From NCBI GenBank assembly GCA_037126765.1, contig JBBCBC010000027.1:3248406-3312405 (forward strand): a DNA stretch of 64,000 nt, given 5' to 3'. Below are positions 12,446 to 23,568 of this stretch, in pieces. Within the stretch, counting starts at the first letter, position 1, and the number at the start of each line of letters is the position of its first letter. Below the pieces are notes generated by a model. The model was not told the origin of the DNA. It was given only the letters and a program-made list of their open reading frames with translations, and made no database searches. This stretch comes from Stenogyne calaminthoides (taxonomy: Eukaryota > Streptophyta > Magnoliopsida > Lamiales > Lamiaceae). Made by a program: the position numbers and the translations under genes.

Positions 12446-12639
12446 GTATTAATTTATAAGAGTAATGTTATTAATTTATAAATGTAATTATATAAATTTT
12501 ATAACATGAACACGTTTCACAAAAAATGTACTCATTAATTAATAATTCGAATGTACGTGGACTCATGCACACAGAAAAACTACTCTTATAGATTAAAAAA
12601 TGTGTGCACCTGAATGACCAATTAAATACAAATAAATAA

Positions 12640-12735
12640 ATATATATTATGAAAAATTGTAACTTTCTTTATTTTTGTTGTTGTATGTCATCACCGCTTG
12701 GTTCTTTCGAAAAAATGTAATTTATTCGTTACACC
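12640..12735 (+). repeat. 95-bp direct repeat, copy 1 (copy 2 at 16754-16849)
   Basis: This begins aatatatattatgaaaaat and ends at attcgttacac. It recurs at 16754-16849 with only a few differences. The two copies bracket a composite block of retrotransposon fragments. They could be an ancient duplicated target segment or parts of the same unidentified repeat. Confidence 0.7.
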
Positions 12736-13114
12736 GCCGTGAATGAATACGGCGTTAGGTGGAGGTGAATCGCAATAGAGGGCAGCGACTCGCGACGGGG
12801 GGTGAGTGAATCGTGACGAACCACACCGCGGGCTTCCGCACGCGTCGCGAGGCACGACGCCTAGTGCCGGCCTCCAGCGATGCGGCGTAGCGCCGCCGAC
12901 CGTGGAGCGATTAATTGCAGCGGCGAAAACCCTAATTTGGGGTTAACCCTAATTCTGGGGGTTGAATACGAGTGGGTGTGATACCCAGAAATCAAACAAA
13001 TACACGAGGGTGCGGTACTTCTAAAGAACCGTGCCCCATGGTTTTAAAAAAAAATTAATTTTAATTTTAAAACCAAAAAGCAATTATAACAAAGAGCCTG
13101 AAGCTCTGATACCA
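12736..13114 (-). mobile_element. Copia family B leader with primer binding site
   Basis: The minus-strand leader of the element whose LTR starts at 13115. The primer binding site complement agctctgatacca lies at 13101-13113. Leftwards there is a poly-A/T-rich stretch and then a GC-rich segment (12750-12960) with repeated gcgac motifs. Coding sequence is absent and the fragment stops at the 95-bp repeat. Confidence 0.65.
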
Positions 13115-14692
13115 CGTTGAAATTTAGAGGCACGTAAACACGTAAAACATATGCAGCGGAATTAAACAGTTCACCAACAACGAACATATAATTGCAAGTA
13201 TGAACACGAAAAATAGTAACAAGAAATCTTACAGCAACTCAAGAGCAGATTTCTCAACTACGGTATCCACATAATCCCCGTTTACAAATTCGGGCAGATT
13301 CACCAGCGTTGAATCCAGAGATGAATTTGCTAGGAAAATTCTAACTCTAGATTTTATGGAGAAATTTGAACAACTGATAATTATGAATCTCAATAGCTCA
13401 TATTTATAGGAGAGACTCAGCTTAAATCTTAAGCTAGCCTAATTAGGAAATAATATCCCTAATCTTTATTTGTATAAATCCCTAGGATTTATTTCTCCAT
13501 ATAAATCTCTACGAATTTAATTTTCATATGTGGAAAATCTCTACGATTTATTTCCTCATATAATTAAATCCTACAACAATATTCCATATATTATTGTTGG
13601 GAATCCCTATTTAATTAAATCCAATTTAATTAAACATTAATAATAATTAATTCCAAATTAATCTATTATTAATTAATTCTCCATAAATTAAATATTAAAT
13701 CCAATTTAACATTTAATCAACCAACTTTAATCTGTAAAGGGGACTACTTGTTGTGTGACCCAAAGACCCTCATATATCGAGCGATTAGTCAAACTAACGG
13801 TCTTAATTGAACCTTAGACAATAACTCAGACATTCTCAATATATGAGGTACGTTGCGAGAAAAGTGCAACTACCTGTAATAGAAATGTGGGCAATTGCGA
13901 TTTCCTCCTTTCATTCACGAATACTCAATTTAGTCTTGAACATGATGAAGTGTCTATTCAAATAACTAAATCAATTTATCTCTAATCACTAATTGATCAT
14001 TAGTGTCACACTTAGTCACAAAGTCTAAGTTGACGTGCATTGGCCAATGACTTAGATCCAATTATGATGAGAAGATGAGTATTTTCTCTAAATCTACTTT
14101 GAGGAATGAATCCTTTTCTTGGCTCAACTACCACGCACATGCACTTCGTGATGAACCCAATCCAAGTCATATCTACCCATAGACGGGTGCAAGCGTCGGT
14201 CATGGTCAAAGTTCATCACTCCACACATGCCGTGCGTATTGACCTCAATTCAAATGAGTATCACATAGCTCCCACTAACCGAGACACATATAGTGGAACT
14301 ACATCAAACGGTTTCTCAGATGGGTATACCAATACCCTCTAAGGTATTTGTGCATCCATCATGAGATACCTAGTATCTCGTAGTAAGTGAGATCTTACTA
14401 CACTCTCTATGAGTATGATGCAGATCGCACACCAATCTCCATTGCATCATCAATATCTCATTCTTGATGATCCTCGATTGGGGCTATTTGAGAATCAAAC
14501 TTAAGTCATCTGAGTTCTCACACACTCAATGACAGCAGTGATTCATGGGAACACATATAAGAATAAATGCAAACAATCAAACATAATATTCTAATTAGTG
14601 TAACGCCATACATTTAATATTGAACAAATATTGAATATTATCTGAGTATTATGTCCTTACAATGGATTGTCTCTAGGACACTAACACTAACA
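13115..14692 (-). repeat. Copia LTR (family B)
   Basis: An LTR of about 1.58 kb that aligns with the LTRs of the full-length element at 35464-44922. Shared blocks include ttagaggcacgtaaac at the left end, atggtatccac-like sequence near 13260, the ttaattaaac/attaataataattaat block near 13610-13680 and the right end ctaggacactaacactaaca. Its left terminal base pair is CG instead of TG. Only this one LTR and part of the leader are present, so the element is truncated. Confidence 0.85.
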
Positions 14693-15515
14693 ATGGGGGG
14701 AGCGAATCACGACGGGAGCGAAGCATCGCGACGGAAGTTGTTTCTTCTTCTATGAATGGCTATTATTTGTTTGTTTCCTGACACAAGTTCGGATGTTGTT
14801 TTTAACATCAAGTGTGTTGTAGTAGAAAAAGGCCAAATTGGAGGAGTTTGTTGATGTTACACGGATGTAGTTTCATATGTTGGACAACATTCTGCACAAC
14901 ATCATAAATTTTCCCTTTCTCCTAACACTGACTCCATTTTAACAGATGTGTTTTTCTATGTTTCCTACACTAAAGGTTGAAGACAATTCGATTATATTGT
15001 CAAGTGGTTGCATTGTGATGGAGTGAGAATAGAAAGATCATGGGTGGTCACACCAAGATCATGGAGATAGTGGAGGAGATGTTCAAGGCTATCCAAGCCT
15101 AATGGATAGGACAATGCAGTTGATCTTCAAGTCTATAAATACTCTGTATTGGTCGACATTCAAGTTTGAGGAAAAGTGAAATATCATTTGCTCTACTCCA
15201 AACTTTAGAGAGTAACATCCGAGACACAACGGAAAGTACAACCTAGAGTGTTTGTATCTTGTAGGAGTGTGAGGGTCGATGATATTCTATTTGTACTGGT
15301 CGAGGGAATACAATCTCTCCCATCAGTGTTGATTTTATCGTATTAGATCAAGTTTTAAGTTGAATAAGATCACTAGTTACTTGATTGAATATATTGATTT
15401 TTGGTGTGTGGTTTTTCACTACACCTTTTAGGATCTTGTAAGAGTTCTTGTGTATCTCACTACTTGTTATAGTGATATTTTTAACTATGAGGTTCGTATA
15501 GTCTGAATTAAGACT
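14693..15515. other. Unassigned, LTR-like sequence
   Basis: No coding region is recognised. From about 15118 to 15520 the sequence has promoter- and LTR-like features, including tctataaatactctg at 15132. It runs straight into the gypsy LTR fragment. It may be U3 sequence of that LTR or of another retroelement. The GC-rich start (14693-14745) resembles the leader at 12770-12800. Confidence 0.3.
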
Positions 15516-16115
15516 ATACACAATTTTGAAATCATTTGCACTGCATTTTTATACTTCTGCTTTCATATGTTGTTTTACATGTTGTATAACATTTTCAACA
15601 ACACTCTAAAAATACACGCATACACACTTTCACAGATCATGATGAATTGGCCAGTCAGGAAAGGCCACGGGGAGACTTCGTGGAGGTTTTCTCCGAATTT
15701 AAAGAAAAACAGACTCCGAGTTTGAAAGCGGGGATATGTTGAGGGAAGAAAGGAAGCAACTATTGAGAGGATTAAATATTTGGACCATTGAGTTCTCTCA
15801 AGTTGATAAGTTGAGGGAATAAAGGGAGCCTACTTGAGAGATAAACACGAGTGATTTGTGAGGAATATTTGGTGTGAGTTATATAGCGTGGAGTTCTCAT
15901 CGTTGAGTTCTCTTTCTTTTTCATTTAACGTGGTTTTTCGATAACTTAACTTGAGCGTTGGAGTGCCCACGCCGGAGGGTCGCGCCGGAGAAACCTCGGG
16001 CGTATTTTTGTAGGCCCCTCTTGGAGCATGAGAGAAGTTGTGACGTAAGCCTGAGATACATATGTCGCCAACAAATGCCGAATCGGGAGGTCTCAAGTTC
16101 GATTTTTGCAGGTGC
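15516..16115 (+). repeat. Ty3/gypsy LTR fragment, copy 2
   Basis: A direct repeat of 5159-5737. It continues 15-20 bp beyond the point where copy 1 is broken by the hAT element (ttcgatttttgcaggtgc at 16099-16116), so it gives the unbroken sequence at that junction. The segment gcccacgccggagggtcgcg at 15966-15985 and the paired cgtattttt are typical of Tat-type gypsy LTRs. Confidence 0.7.
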
Positions 16116-18483
16116 ATTAAAATAGCATGCATCAGTATGATTTCTATAAATATATATTTTTTATTTTTTAATCAGTTTTTTATAATTGATATTATTAAGC
16201 TTGATTAGGCAATTAAGCTCAAAACGACTGACCAAGAATATATTCGATAAATATGTTCGAGCATGACTCAAAAATAAATTCGTTTAACTCAGACACTCTA
16301 AGATTTTTCTTAACTTGGTCTGATTACACCCCATATAATATATCTTTAATGAAAAATATATTACATTTAAAGTTATAATAATATATTAATTAACACAATA
16401 TCTCATGTGAAACTTGTTCATAGTATGAAACTGATATCACTACACTTGTAAACAAAACTACTACTCTTACAAGGTAATATCAATAGCATTTATACTATGC
16501 AGTTCCTTGAACCATGAACCCTAAACCCCATGAACCGTAAACCTTGAACGATAAACCCTAAAAATTAAAAAAATAAGAACATGAATAAGGATATGAAATA
16601 TTAGTGTCAAACATGGTTTTAAAATGTGTGAACCTCAAATTGATAGTTTTTATCTTTCAGACCCTGAATCGATAGTTTTCTATCTTCTAGGTTTTGAATT
16701 GATAGGAAAAATCTTTAAGACCTTAAATTGCCTTGAATTGACATTTTTCCATAAATATATATTATGAAAAATCGTAACTTTCTTTATTTTTGTTGTTGTA
16801 TGTCATCACCGCTTGGTTCTTTCGAAAAATGAAATTTATTCGTTACACGATGACCTCACATCTATGGGCATGGACCACCGTTATATGTACATTCATACGT
16901 AATATTTTTTCAAAAAAGATGGGGATCCGTTACATTTGAGTTTGAATTAAGAGTGTAATTTAGTGGAGTAGAATTAGATTTGGATTCGATAATAAAACTC
17001 TATGGTGCTAATTTTTTTATGAATTCGACTCATAAAATTTAGTATGGTTGAATGAAACAATGAAATGGAAATGAGAAATGAATGATAATTCTAATGTTTT
17101 GTATAAACCATGAATGAAACGTAATATTGTGTGAATTAGTTTAAATTATTATTGTTATTGTTGTTGTTGAAATACTTGTTATTATTATAATTATTGATTT
17201 TTGAAGTTATTGTTATCATATTACTATTTATTATTATTGAATGTCAACATTATTATTATTATTATTATTATTATTATAATATTAGAATTATTACTATTTT
17301 CTTAACAATATATTGTTATTAATTTAATGAAATTATTATTTCTAGTGATTTTAGAAATATTACTAAAAAAATTAAATTTTATCATTATTATCGAATTTAT
17401 TATATATTATTAATAAATATTTTATTATTTTTTTTATTGTATTTTTTTAATTTTTTGTGAATCATTATTAATATATTATTTATTTAATTATTTAATATTA
17501 TGTTTTTTGAAATTATCGATAATAATTTATTATTATATATTTATTTATTATTAATTTTTTTGGATTATTAATATTATTTTTTCCTTTGTAATTATTGTTT
17601 TTAATAATACATAACTTGTTATTGATGATTATATTGTTGTACATAACTATGTGCATTTTAGAAGCGTACAACTATATAAAATAGAAACGTACAACTATTC
17701 CAAACAGAAGCATGTAACTATGTTTCCATATTAACGGTTGCACTTTTCTGTGTAAATAAGTCGCATTTTTCAGCATAACAAGTTGCACGCTTCTAAAATG
17801 CACTATGAGTGCACGTTGCATTCGGGTGCAAGACCTAGCCCTTATATACTAGAGGTGAATCAACCTATATATGTATAAAACATCTATCTCAAATTCTAAG
17901 AATTCTATGAAGAATTTTTATGGTATTTTAATATTTAAATCTTAACAATTTATTTTTTAAGAATAATCTGTCTTTCAAATAATTTAAGAGCTTAACTTAC
18001 ATCTGAATTGTTTAAATTTTAACCTGCACATTCATCTATTGTAGATTATAGTTAATACTAGCACATATTTGATTAAAAATAGTATTTATATAATTTTAAA
18101 TTTTAAATTGAATACTTGAAACATTTAATTAATTAGATTAATTCAATATATAGACGTGAATTATTTTCTAATATTGTATGTTTATGTTTTCATTCATTTC
18201 TTATTCTAAATTACTCACTCCTATTCTTTTTAGATATCATTCTTGATTTTTTCAGACAAATTAAGAATATTTTTATGCCAAAATTAATTTTAACTAATAA
18301 TAATTAAATATTCTAAATAATAATTATTATTGATTGAAAAATTATTCACACAACACATTTGTAAGAAATTTAAAAATAAAAATGACTATCTTAGGGATAT
18401 ATATGAGATAAAGGGGGGAGCAAATGCCTAAACGACATATATTATACAAATATTCAAAAAGGTTAAAAGACATTTAAAAAGAA
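16116..18483. other. AT-rich interval without recognised genes
   Basis: This contains the second copy of the 95-bp repeat (16754-16849), a cluster of telomere-like ccctaaa and gaaccct words at 16505-16562, an ATT microsatellite at 17249-17279 inside a 400-bp ATT-rich stretch, and several acgtacaactat-like words at 17640-17720. No coding sequence or RNA gene is supported. Confidence 0.5.
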
Positions 18484-18512
18484 CTAGGGGTATAACACGT
18501 GCGTTGCACGTG
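18484..18512 (-). other. Helitron-type 3' terminus
   Basis: On the plus strand ctag at 18484-18487 is followed by 8 bases and then cacgtgc-gtt-gcacgtg at 18496-18512. Read on the minus strand this is a 7-bp stem with a 3-base loop, 8 bases and a terminal CTAG with a T flank. The same geometry occurs at 47278-47304. Confidence 0.75.
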
Positions 18513-19168
18513 ACACGTGTAACTGTGTTCCGATTTGTCGAAGTATGGTGGTGCATGTTGAACAATAAATAAAATTTGAAATTTTACAACAAAAGCATCC
18601 TTTATGCTGATTTTTAATTAAAAAAATTAATTTATCCCGTCCATGGACATAATTATTTTAAATATTGCAGCCCGTTTTTCTTTGAAATGTTAAACATGCA
18701 AGGAATTTGTAAAGAAATGAAATTCGTACTTTTGTTGATTGCAAGGGTACTGAAAAGAGTGGATTGAATATTGGAGAGTGACTTTGTAATCTCCTTCCAT
18801 AATAAATCAACTTAAGCAATTCACCCCAACAAAGTAATCGAACCAGAAATCACTCCAGTGTGTAACAAAGCATCTCATATTTACAAAATTATTATAATAG
18901 AAAACTCCCCCTTATCATAATTCCTTTCTTAGTTCATTAGACCCTCCATCACCTAAACTAATGAAACATATTAGAAGTTAATATTAATCCATTTCAAAAC
19001 TATACATATAAAACAACTAACATAGATCAACCAATCAAAATCAAAAGTCATCACAAAATATAAAAACACAAAACGTATAAACTAATCCCACGGTTAGAAG
19101 CGGCAACACAGATACAAGAAGCAACACCGAGGAGGCATCAGATGCTCTCATAAGCTGATTAAGCTAAC

Positions 19169-19231
19169 CTTGCTACTTCTGAGGGCACTCATAAGTAGAT
19201 CATGAAATTCCAGTGCATCAAAAGGCTCAAT
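19169..19231 (-). pseudogene. Exon-like segment, unrecognised product
   Basis: This translates as IEPFDALEFHDLLMSALRSS plus K and is followed by a GT donor (gttagc). The upstream boundary is uncertain; the frame stays open for a few codons before a weak AG. I do not recognise the protein. Confidence 0.3.
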
Positions 19232-19322
19232 CTCGAATGTATACACAAAATTGAAGGCATTTAGTATCTAATCAACAACAATTTTAACGTCATTACATTA
19301 ACGTCGATTAGAACGAACATAT

Positions 19323-19532
19323 CTACATACTGGAAATCAGAGAAAGAACAATGCTCTCACAACTTCTCAAAAACTCCAATTGCAGGTTGTTTATCAGCTT
19401 AAATCCACTTGCAATGTGGTCAAAGAAGAAGATTGGAATAATAGGATTTATTGTCCATTGGAGTGTAGAAAGCACCAAAAGCTCCATTCTCTGAATAGTT
19501 TTCACTTCAAACACATGCTTTGATTCTTCTAC
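19323..19532 (-). pseudogene. D-type cyclin exon (CYCD3-like), cyclin box fragment
   Basis: The exon opens after a tag acceptor at 19533 and reads VEESKHVFEVKTIQRMELLV and then LSTLQW. This is almost identical to the KTIQRMELLVLSTLxW core of the cyclin box in plant D3 cyclins. In the family this region contacts the cyclin-dependent kinase. The downstream part keeps FFDHI and LEFLRSCESIVLSLIS but then hits a stop (TAG at 19323-19325). In intact relatives the sequence continues with DSRFLGYLPS and the second cyclin fold. The usual TPISF stretch reads NPIIPIFF. Loss of the rest and the frameshift in the preceding exon show this is a pseudogene fragment. Confidence 0.85.
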
Positions 19533-19632
19533 CTACGAACACATAAAAAAAATAGAAAATCGTCAAATTTTATCACACCAACTTCCCAAGGCATCTTAAC
19601 AGATACCTAGAACGCACATCCGAAAAATGCAC

Positions 19633-19726
19633 CTGTAAATCTAACAACGGGATTTGAGCCTCCTCAACTTTCGCAGCGATAGAAAGACACGCCAACAACC
19701 AATTGACTCATCCATGGCTTATTCCT
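19633..19726 (-). pseudogene. D-type cyclin exon with 2-nt deletion
   Basis: Starting after a ttttcag acceptor, the exon reads RNKPWMSQLV, shifts frame, and continues ACLSIAAKVEEAQIPLLDLQ up to a GT donor at 19632. In plant D3 cyclins the equivalent is KPWMxQLVAVACLSLAAKVEE...LLLDLQ. The 94-bp length fits loss of two bases in the AVA codons plus one missing Leu codon. It joins the exon at 19532-19323 through a 100-bp intron in phase 0, exactly at the LQ|VE junction expected for the family. Retention of the intron argues for DNA-level copying, not a retrocopy. Confidence 0.85.
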
Positions 19727-20299
19727 CTGAAAACAGGGATTTGCAATAAACCTATCAAATTAATTCACTGCCAAAACAACAGTTCGAAAGTAATGGAGAT
19801 GAAACGTGTAAATAATTGCAAATTGCTTGTAAAATATTGAAAGTCATTATTGTAGGTGATTAAAGATGTAACTGGATAGGAAAAAATGGGGCAGGGACAA
19901 AAGGGTCAAGAAATGATTCCAGGATTGGAGTAGTAGAATGATGTACAATAAATGAAAGCCTCTAATCCAGACTAATGACATTCCAATATAACTTGAGTCA
20001 AGAGGTTTTACCTATGCTTTTTTATTTCATTCCAAAGTTTCTACATGGTATAAAATGTTAAATCTCACTATAATAAGCGCTTCAAGTAGGCTTTAAGAAT
20101 TGTCAAGACCATAGTATATGAATTGTGCTATATTTTTTCCAATAAAACATATTGCATCCAAAAATATACTTGACCTGATTTTTATTTTTTTTCTCATTTG
20201 AAGTTAATTTTACTAAAAATTAACATAACTCTACAGAAAAAGAAGTTATAAGTGTTGACTTACATAACTCGGAAAGAGATAAAGAGGAAAGAATCTCAC

Positions 20300-20358
20300 C
20301 TCATTCTAACCCATACAAAACCAGAAAAGAGGTCTGTATTTTTCTTCAGTGTGTGCAC
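20300..20358 (-). pseudogene. Exon-like segment, unrecognised product
   Basis: Bounded by ttttcag and a GT donor (gtgagatt). One frame reads VHTLKKNTDLFSGFVWVRM with no stop over 59 nt. The splice consensus is good on both sides. Product unknown; it may belong to the same host gene as the segments at 20535-20613 and 20930-21059. Confidence 0.4.
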
Positions 20359-20534
20359 CTGAAAAATAAATGCCATGAGACTCGGGGAGTGATTTAACCA
20401 AAATCTTTTTTTTTTTTTTTTCAAAAGTTTGAGAGGTAGCTTTCTGAAAAAAAGTGATTCGGACTCACTTTGTAGGCTTTGAAAACACCACCTAAGTCAA
20501 CTGGCCAAATGGAAAAGTATAGCCTCAAACAAAC

Positions 20535-20613
20535 CTTAGAATTCTTGCCAAAAGAATACAGTGAAGAAGCTGCAGGTTCTCATCAGCTTTCCTCTTGGAC
20601 AACTTGAAAGCCA
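20535..20613 (-). pseudogene. Exon-like segment, unrecognised product
   Basis: 79 nt between a tttcag acceptor and a GT donor. One frame reads AFKLSKRKADENLQLLHCIL and then LARIL. A further short candidate (VDLGGVFKAYK, about 20470-20503, ending at gtgagtcc) lies just downstream. No function is assigned. Confidence 0.4.
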
Positions 20614-20929
20614 CTGAAAATAACAAAATATAAAGAGGATAATTTCTCAAATTAACACAATAAACCTCAAATATCTGTGTTCCATAAGCACACACAAAAA
20701 ACTTTGAATGAATGGGGAATATTATTCAATTAAATCAAAATAAAACAGCCAAACTGCTATTGGCAAACTATTTATACATGAAATCTGGAATTGAGACAAA
20801 GTTTAAAATTACCATCAAAGGAAAATATATTCTTTTCAACACAATGACTACCAACACAGCATAGAATTTAATGTTCACGTAAATTTATTTCTAAATCCTC
20901 TAACAATGTATGTAAAAGAAGGAAGTTAC

Positions 20930-21059
20930 AGTAACTGACAGAAACTCTGATCCTCCCTCCATAAAGGTAAGGATTTGAGTTTTTCCCAACGTTTTGCTGC
21001 ACAAAAGAAGAACCTGCATCATTCTCAAAGATTTCGTAAACTCTAGTCATCACACTAAT
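20930..21059 (-). pseudogene. Exon-like segment, unrecognised product
   Basis: 130 nt following the acceptor attagcag and ending before gtaact. One frame is open throughout and reads ISVMTRVYEIFENDAGSSFV and then QQNVGKNSNPYLYGGRIRV. Composition and codon use look like real coding sequence. I do not recognise the family. Confidence 0.45.
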
Positions 21060-22115
21060 CTGCTAATGAGGTAGCTGAGAAAATACCAGTTGAATTTGAA
21101 GCATTAATACAAACAGATTGTGAGCACTACAAACAACCTTATTCGACATTTTTACGATTTTGGGAATTTGTGAATTTTCTGTTTGGAATTTGAAACATGC
21201 AGGTTGTGGCAGTGGACCAGTGGTAAATGGATGACTATAACAATAAATAAATAATCTAAAATAGATATGACCAAAAATATATTCAGAAATTTAGAAATTC
21301 TAAATCGTGATCACTAATCTGGTTCATCTCATTCTTCTCTAATCCCTTCACTCCAAGCAAAACTTATTATTAAACAGATTAATAGAATATTTTTTAGGAT
21401 ATGTGCCTAAAGTAATTCTAAGAAATAAAATCTCTCATAAGTAATGAAAAGCAAACTACTTAGCCATATTAGAAGCACAGTAAGAGAGTGATTGTAGATA
21501 ATATTGAAGTCCTAATGAAACTAACATGATGTGATGATGATGGGATATACATAGAGAAGACACATGACATCATAAAATGTGAGTGGGACAGAAATAATGT
21601 AACTGAAAAGCAATTATAAGACAGAGGTTTACGATTACGTATCCAAAATAATTTAACTACACAAAGACCTGGTCTGAATAGAATGGGATAGCAAACAACA
21701 CATTAGAAAAAAAAATATATATATACCATAGCAAATTTTTTCCATCTTTCTTCAATTTATCAAAACCCTACCTTATTCCTTTTCCTACTCTAGCTTTGAG
21801 ATTTTACAGAATAAAAAATGATTATAAATAAGATTTGAAATATGCATTTTCCAAATAGGGAAGAGATTTAAAAAATATTTGAAGCAACACTTACAATGCA
21901 CATAAATGGGTGAGATTACAACATGTTCAATAATAATTTAGGCAGTATCCTCAATAGAGAGGTGTGCACTCAAAATGTACTCCCAACACGTCGACTACAT
22001 GACCAAGTTTGTTTCAATGGTCTGAGGTAATTAGTTACTTGTGAAAAGCCTCCGGAGCTACCAAAGGAATCAACTTATATTATTTGTTGCTTAGTAGAAT
22101 AGGAATCAAACTTAC

Positions 22116-22241
22116 TTTATCATATTTGCAATGACTTTTTCCTGAGTCTCTTCAAGTTGTTTATCTGAGAATCTGCTTCTCTTCACGGAGGAGAATAATA
22201 TGAGGGGTAAGTGGTTGAACGTGGAATTGCAAACTTTTGAT
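22116..22241 (-). pseudogene. Exon-like segment, frame ambiguous
   Basis: Bounded by acaaacag and gtaagttt. In the phase continued from 22460-22526 the translation DQKFAIPRSTTYPSYYSPP meets a stop and then continues READSQINNLKRLRKKSL. Another frame is open for the whole exon (ends EETQEKVIANMIK). The true frame cannot be settled by eye. Confidence 0.35.
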
Positions 22242-22459
22242 CTGTTTGTGACAAAGAAAGCATTAGCTTCTTATGTCACATGTAGAATAATAAGAATTCA
22301 AACTGAACATATACTTGAACCCCCATCTCTAACTCTAGAAGAACTTCTCATTACATGCATTGAGTCAATGTGAGAGATTAAATAAAATTGATGTTATTAA
22401 GGTAAGGGCAGTGCAATAGAAAACTACCTGAAATTCCCCAGTACCAGAATACATTCAAC

Positions 22460-22526
22460 CATGATTTGCAGGACCAAGCTTAATTTCAATTTTAGAGATG
22501 AATTCATCCTCAGACAACTCATCAAA
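22460..22526 (-). pseudogene. Exon-like segment, unrecognised product
   Basis: 67 nt after the acceptor cgtgtttag. It translates as FDELSEDEFISKIEIKLGPA plus NH and ends at a GT donor with one base carried over. The acidic composition and clean splice sites suggest a real former exon. Confidence 0.4.
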
Positions 22527-23161
22527 CTAAACACGGGAGCTTCTCACCATCAAGGCAAATATTCTAAGTCAAACAATCAAAATGAGTTAGTTTCAATACA
22601 AAATTCATAAATTAATATTACAAATGAAATAGTATTGGATTTTAGCGAAAATATACAATCTACTCCCTTTGTTTATTTTGACAAAGATATGCCCAATCAA
22701 CTAAATGGATACAATCCAGCTAGTCGTCGAAATTTGCATAACCACCATTTTGTCGGATGGAAAATTAAGTGAAACTCTCACAGCTCGAGTTGAATCACGT
22801 CAAAGATAAGATATCGTCGGTGAATATACGAAATCCAAAAAAATAACTAAATCAACCCAGAAAGAAGCGATGATGGCATTTGTAATACATCCACTGAGAA
22901 CCAAAATCCAATTGAAATTTAGGAATAACGTAAATCAAAACAAAGATTAAGAAGCCAATAACCAGTAACATAATTTATCCAGAACTCATATATCATAGTA
23001 ATCAGAATATAAATCTCAGACTTGTTCAATTATAAAGCGCCGAAATTGTTCAAGAACTCTCGAACTAACCCATTTCCGACGGGGAAAAAGACAGTATGAA
23101 AATGTTGTCTAATTAGAAATAACTCTTGGAATTGAAAATGGCATGTGTTAAATATTAATAC

Positions 23162-23380
23162 CGTGTTCGCCGTCAGCCGTGCGCCCTCCGCCGCCGCAGG
23201 TCGTCTCTGTGCACGAAAAACACTCCCCCGTTCCAGAACTTCGATGTCCGGTAGCAGATCGTGAGAAGCCGTGGTAATAGAGAGGTGTGTCGCCATCCTC
23301 TGTGCGTAGTCGTCGTCTTCATCAATCGTCATGCCTCCGTGCTTTTCCGCAGCTCCCCTGCAAATTGTGTGTTCTCCCAT
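23162..23380 (-). pseudogene. First-exon-like segment, unrecognised product
   Basis: An ATG at 23380 opens a 73-codon frame (MGEHTICRGAAEKHGGMTID...) that ends in phase 0 at a GT donor (gtattaat). GC content rises sharply here, as in many plant first exons. It lies 190 bp inside the proposed Helitron 5' end. A poly-A run (minus strand, 23383-23403) sits just upstream of the ATG. The frame runs on to 23030 if it is not spliced. No known domain is recognised. Confidence 0.35.
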
Positions 23381-23568
23381 TAATTTTTTTTTTTTTTTTT
23401 TTTCAATTCTAGCTTTCAGTTTGTACAATTAAGGGGTAGAAAATCGTAAAATAGTAAAGTTAAAAAGGATTACTTTGTACCGCAGAAATAATACGCGGGG
23501 TAAGATGGTCTAAAAGTAATTTCCAAACATAAGCCACATTTTAAAGTGTTATAGATATAGATTATAGA

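Larger units (their letters stand above)
18484..23568 (-). mobile_element. Candidate non-autonomous Helitron carrying gene fragments
   Basis: On the minus strand the right end of this interval begins A|TCTATAATCTATATC at 23568. The left end finishes with a perfect 7-bp-stem hairpin, 8 bases, then CTAG followed by T (18512-18484). A 5' TC, a 3' hairpin plus CTAG, and insertion between A and T are the hallmarks of Helitrons. Inside, at least nine exon-like segments with splice signals lie on the minus strand, including two exons of a D-type cyclin. No Rep/helicase is present, so it would be non-autonomous. The 3' end is convincing; the 5' end is chosen only by its TC start and flanking A. Confidence 0.55.

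Noticed and set aside
15118..15520. Endogenous pararetrovirus promoter
   Set aside because: Only a TATA-like box and leader-like sequence are seen; no viral coding motif (movement protein, coat, reverse transcriptase) is present.
16505..16562. Telomere-like ccctaaa words (also near 45140 and 54550)
   Set aside because: Only isolated, irregular copies mixed with gaaccgtaaacc words; not a perfect heptamer array. At 54550 they lie within a MITE.
22180..22241. CCT/TCP-1 eta-like start (QPLTPHIILLRE)
   Set aside because: Eight-residue similarity in one frame only; the next conserved residues (TDTSQGK) are absent and a stop follows.
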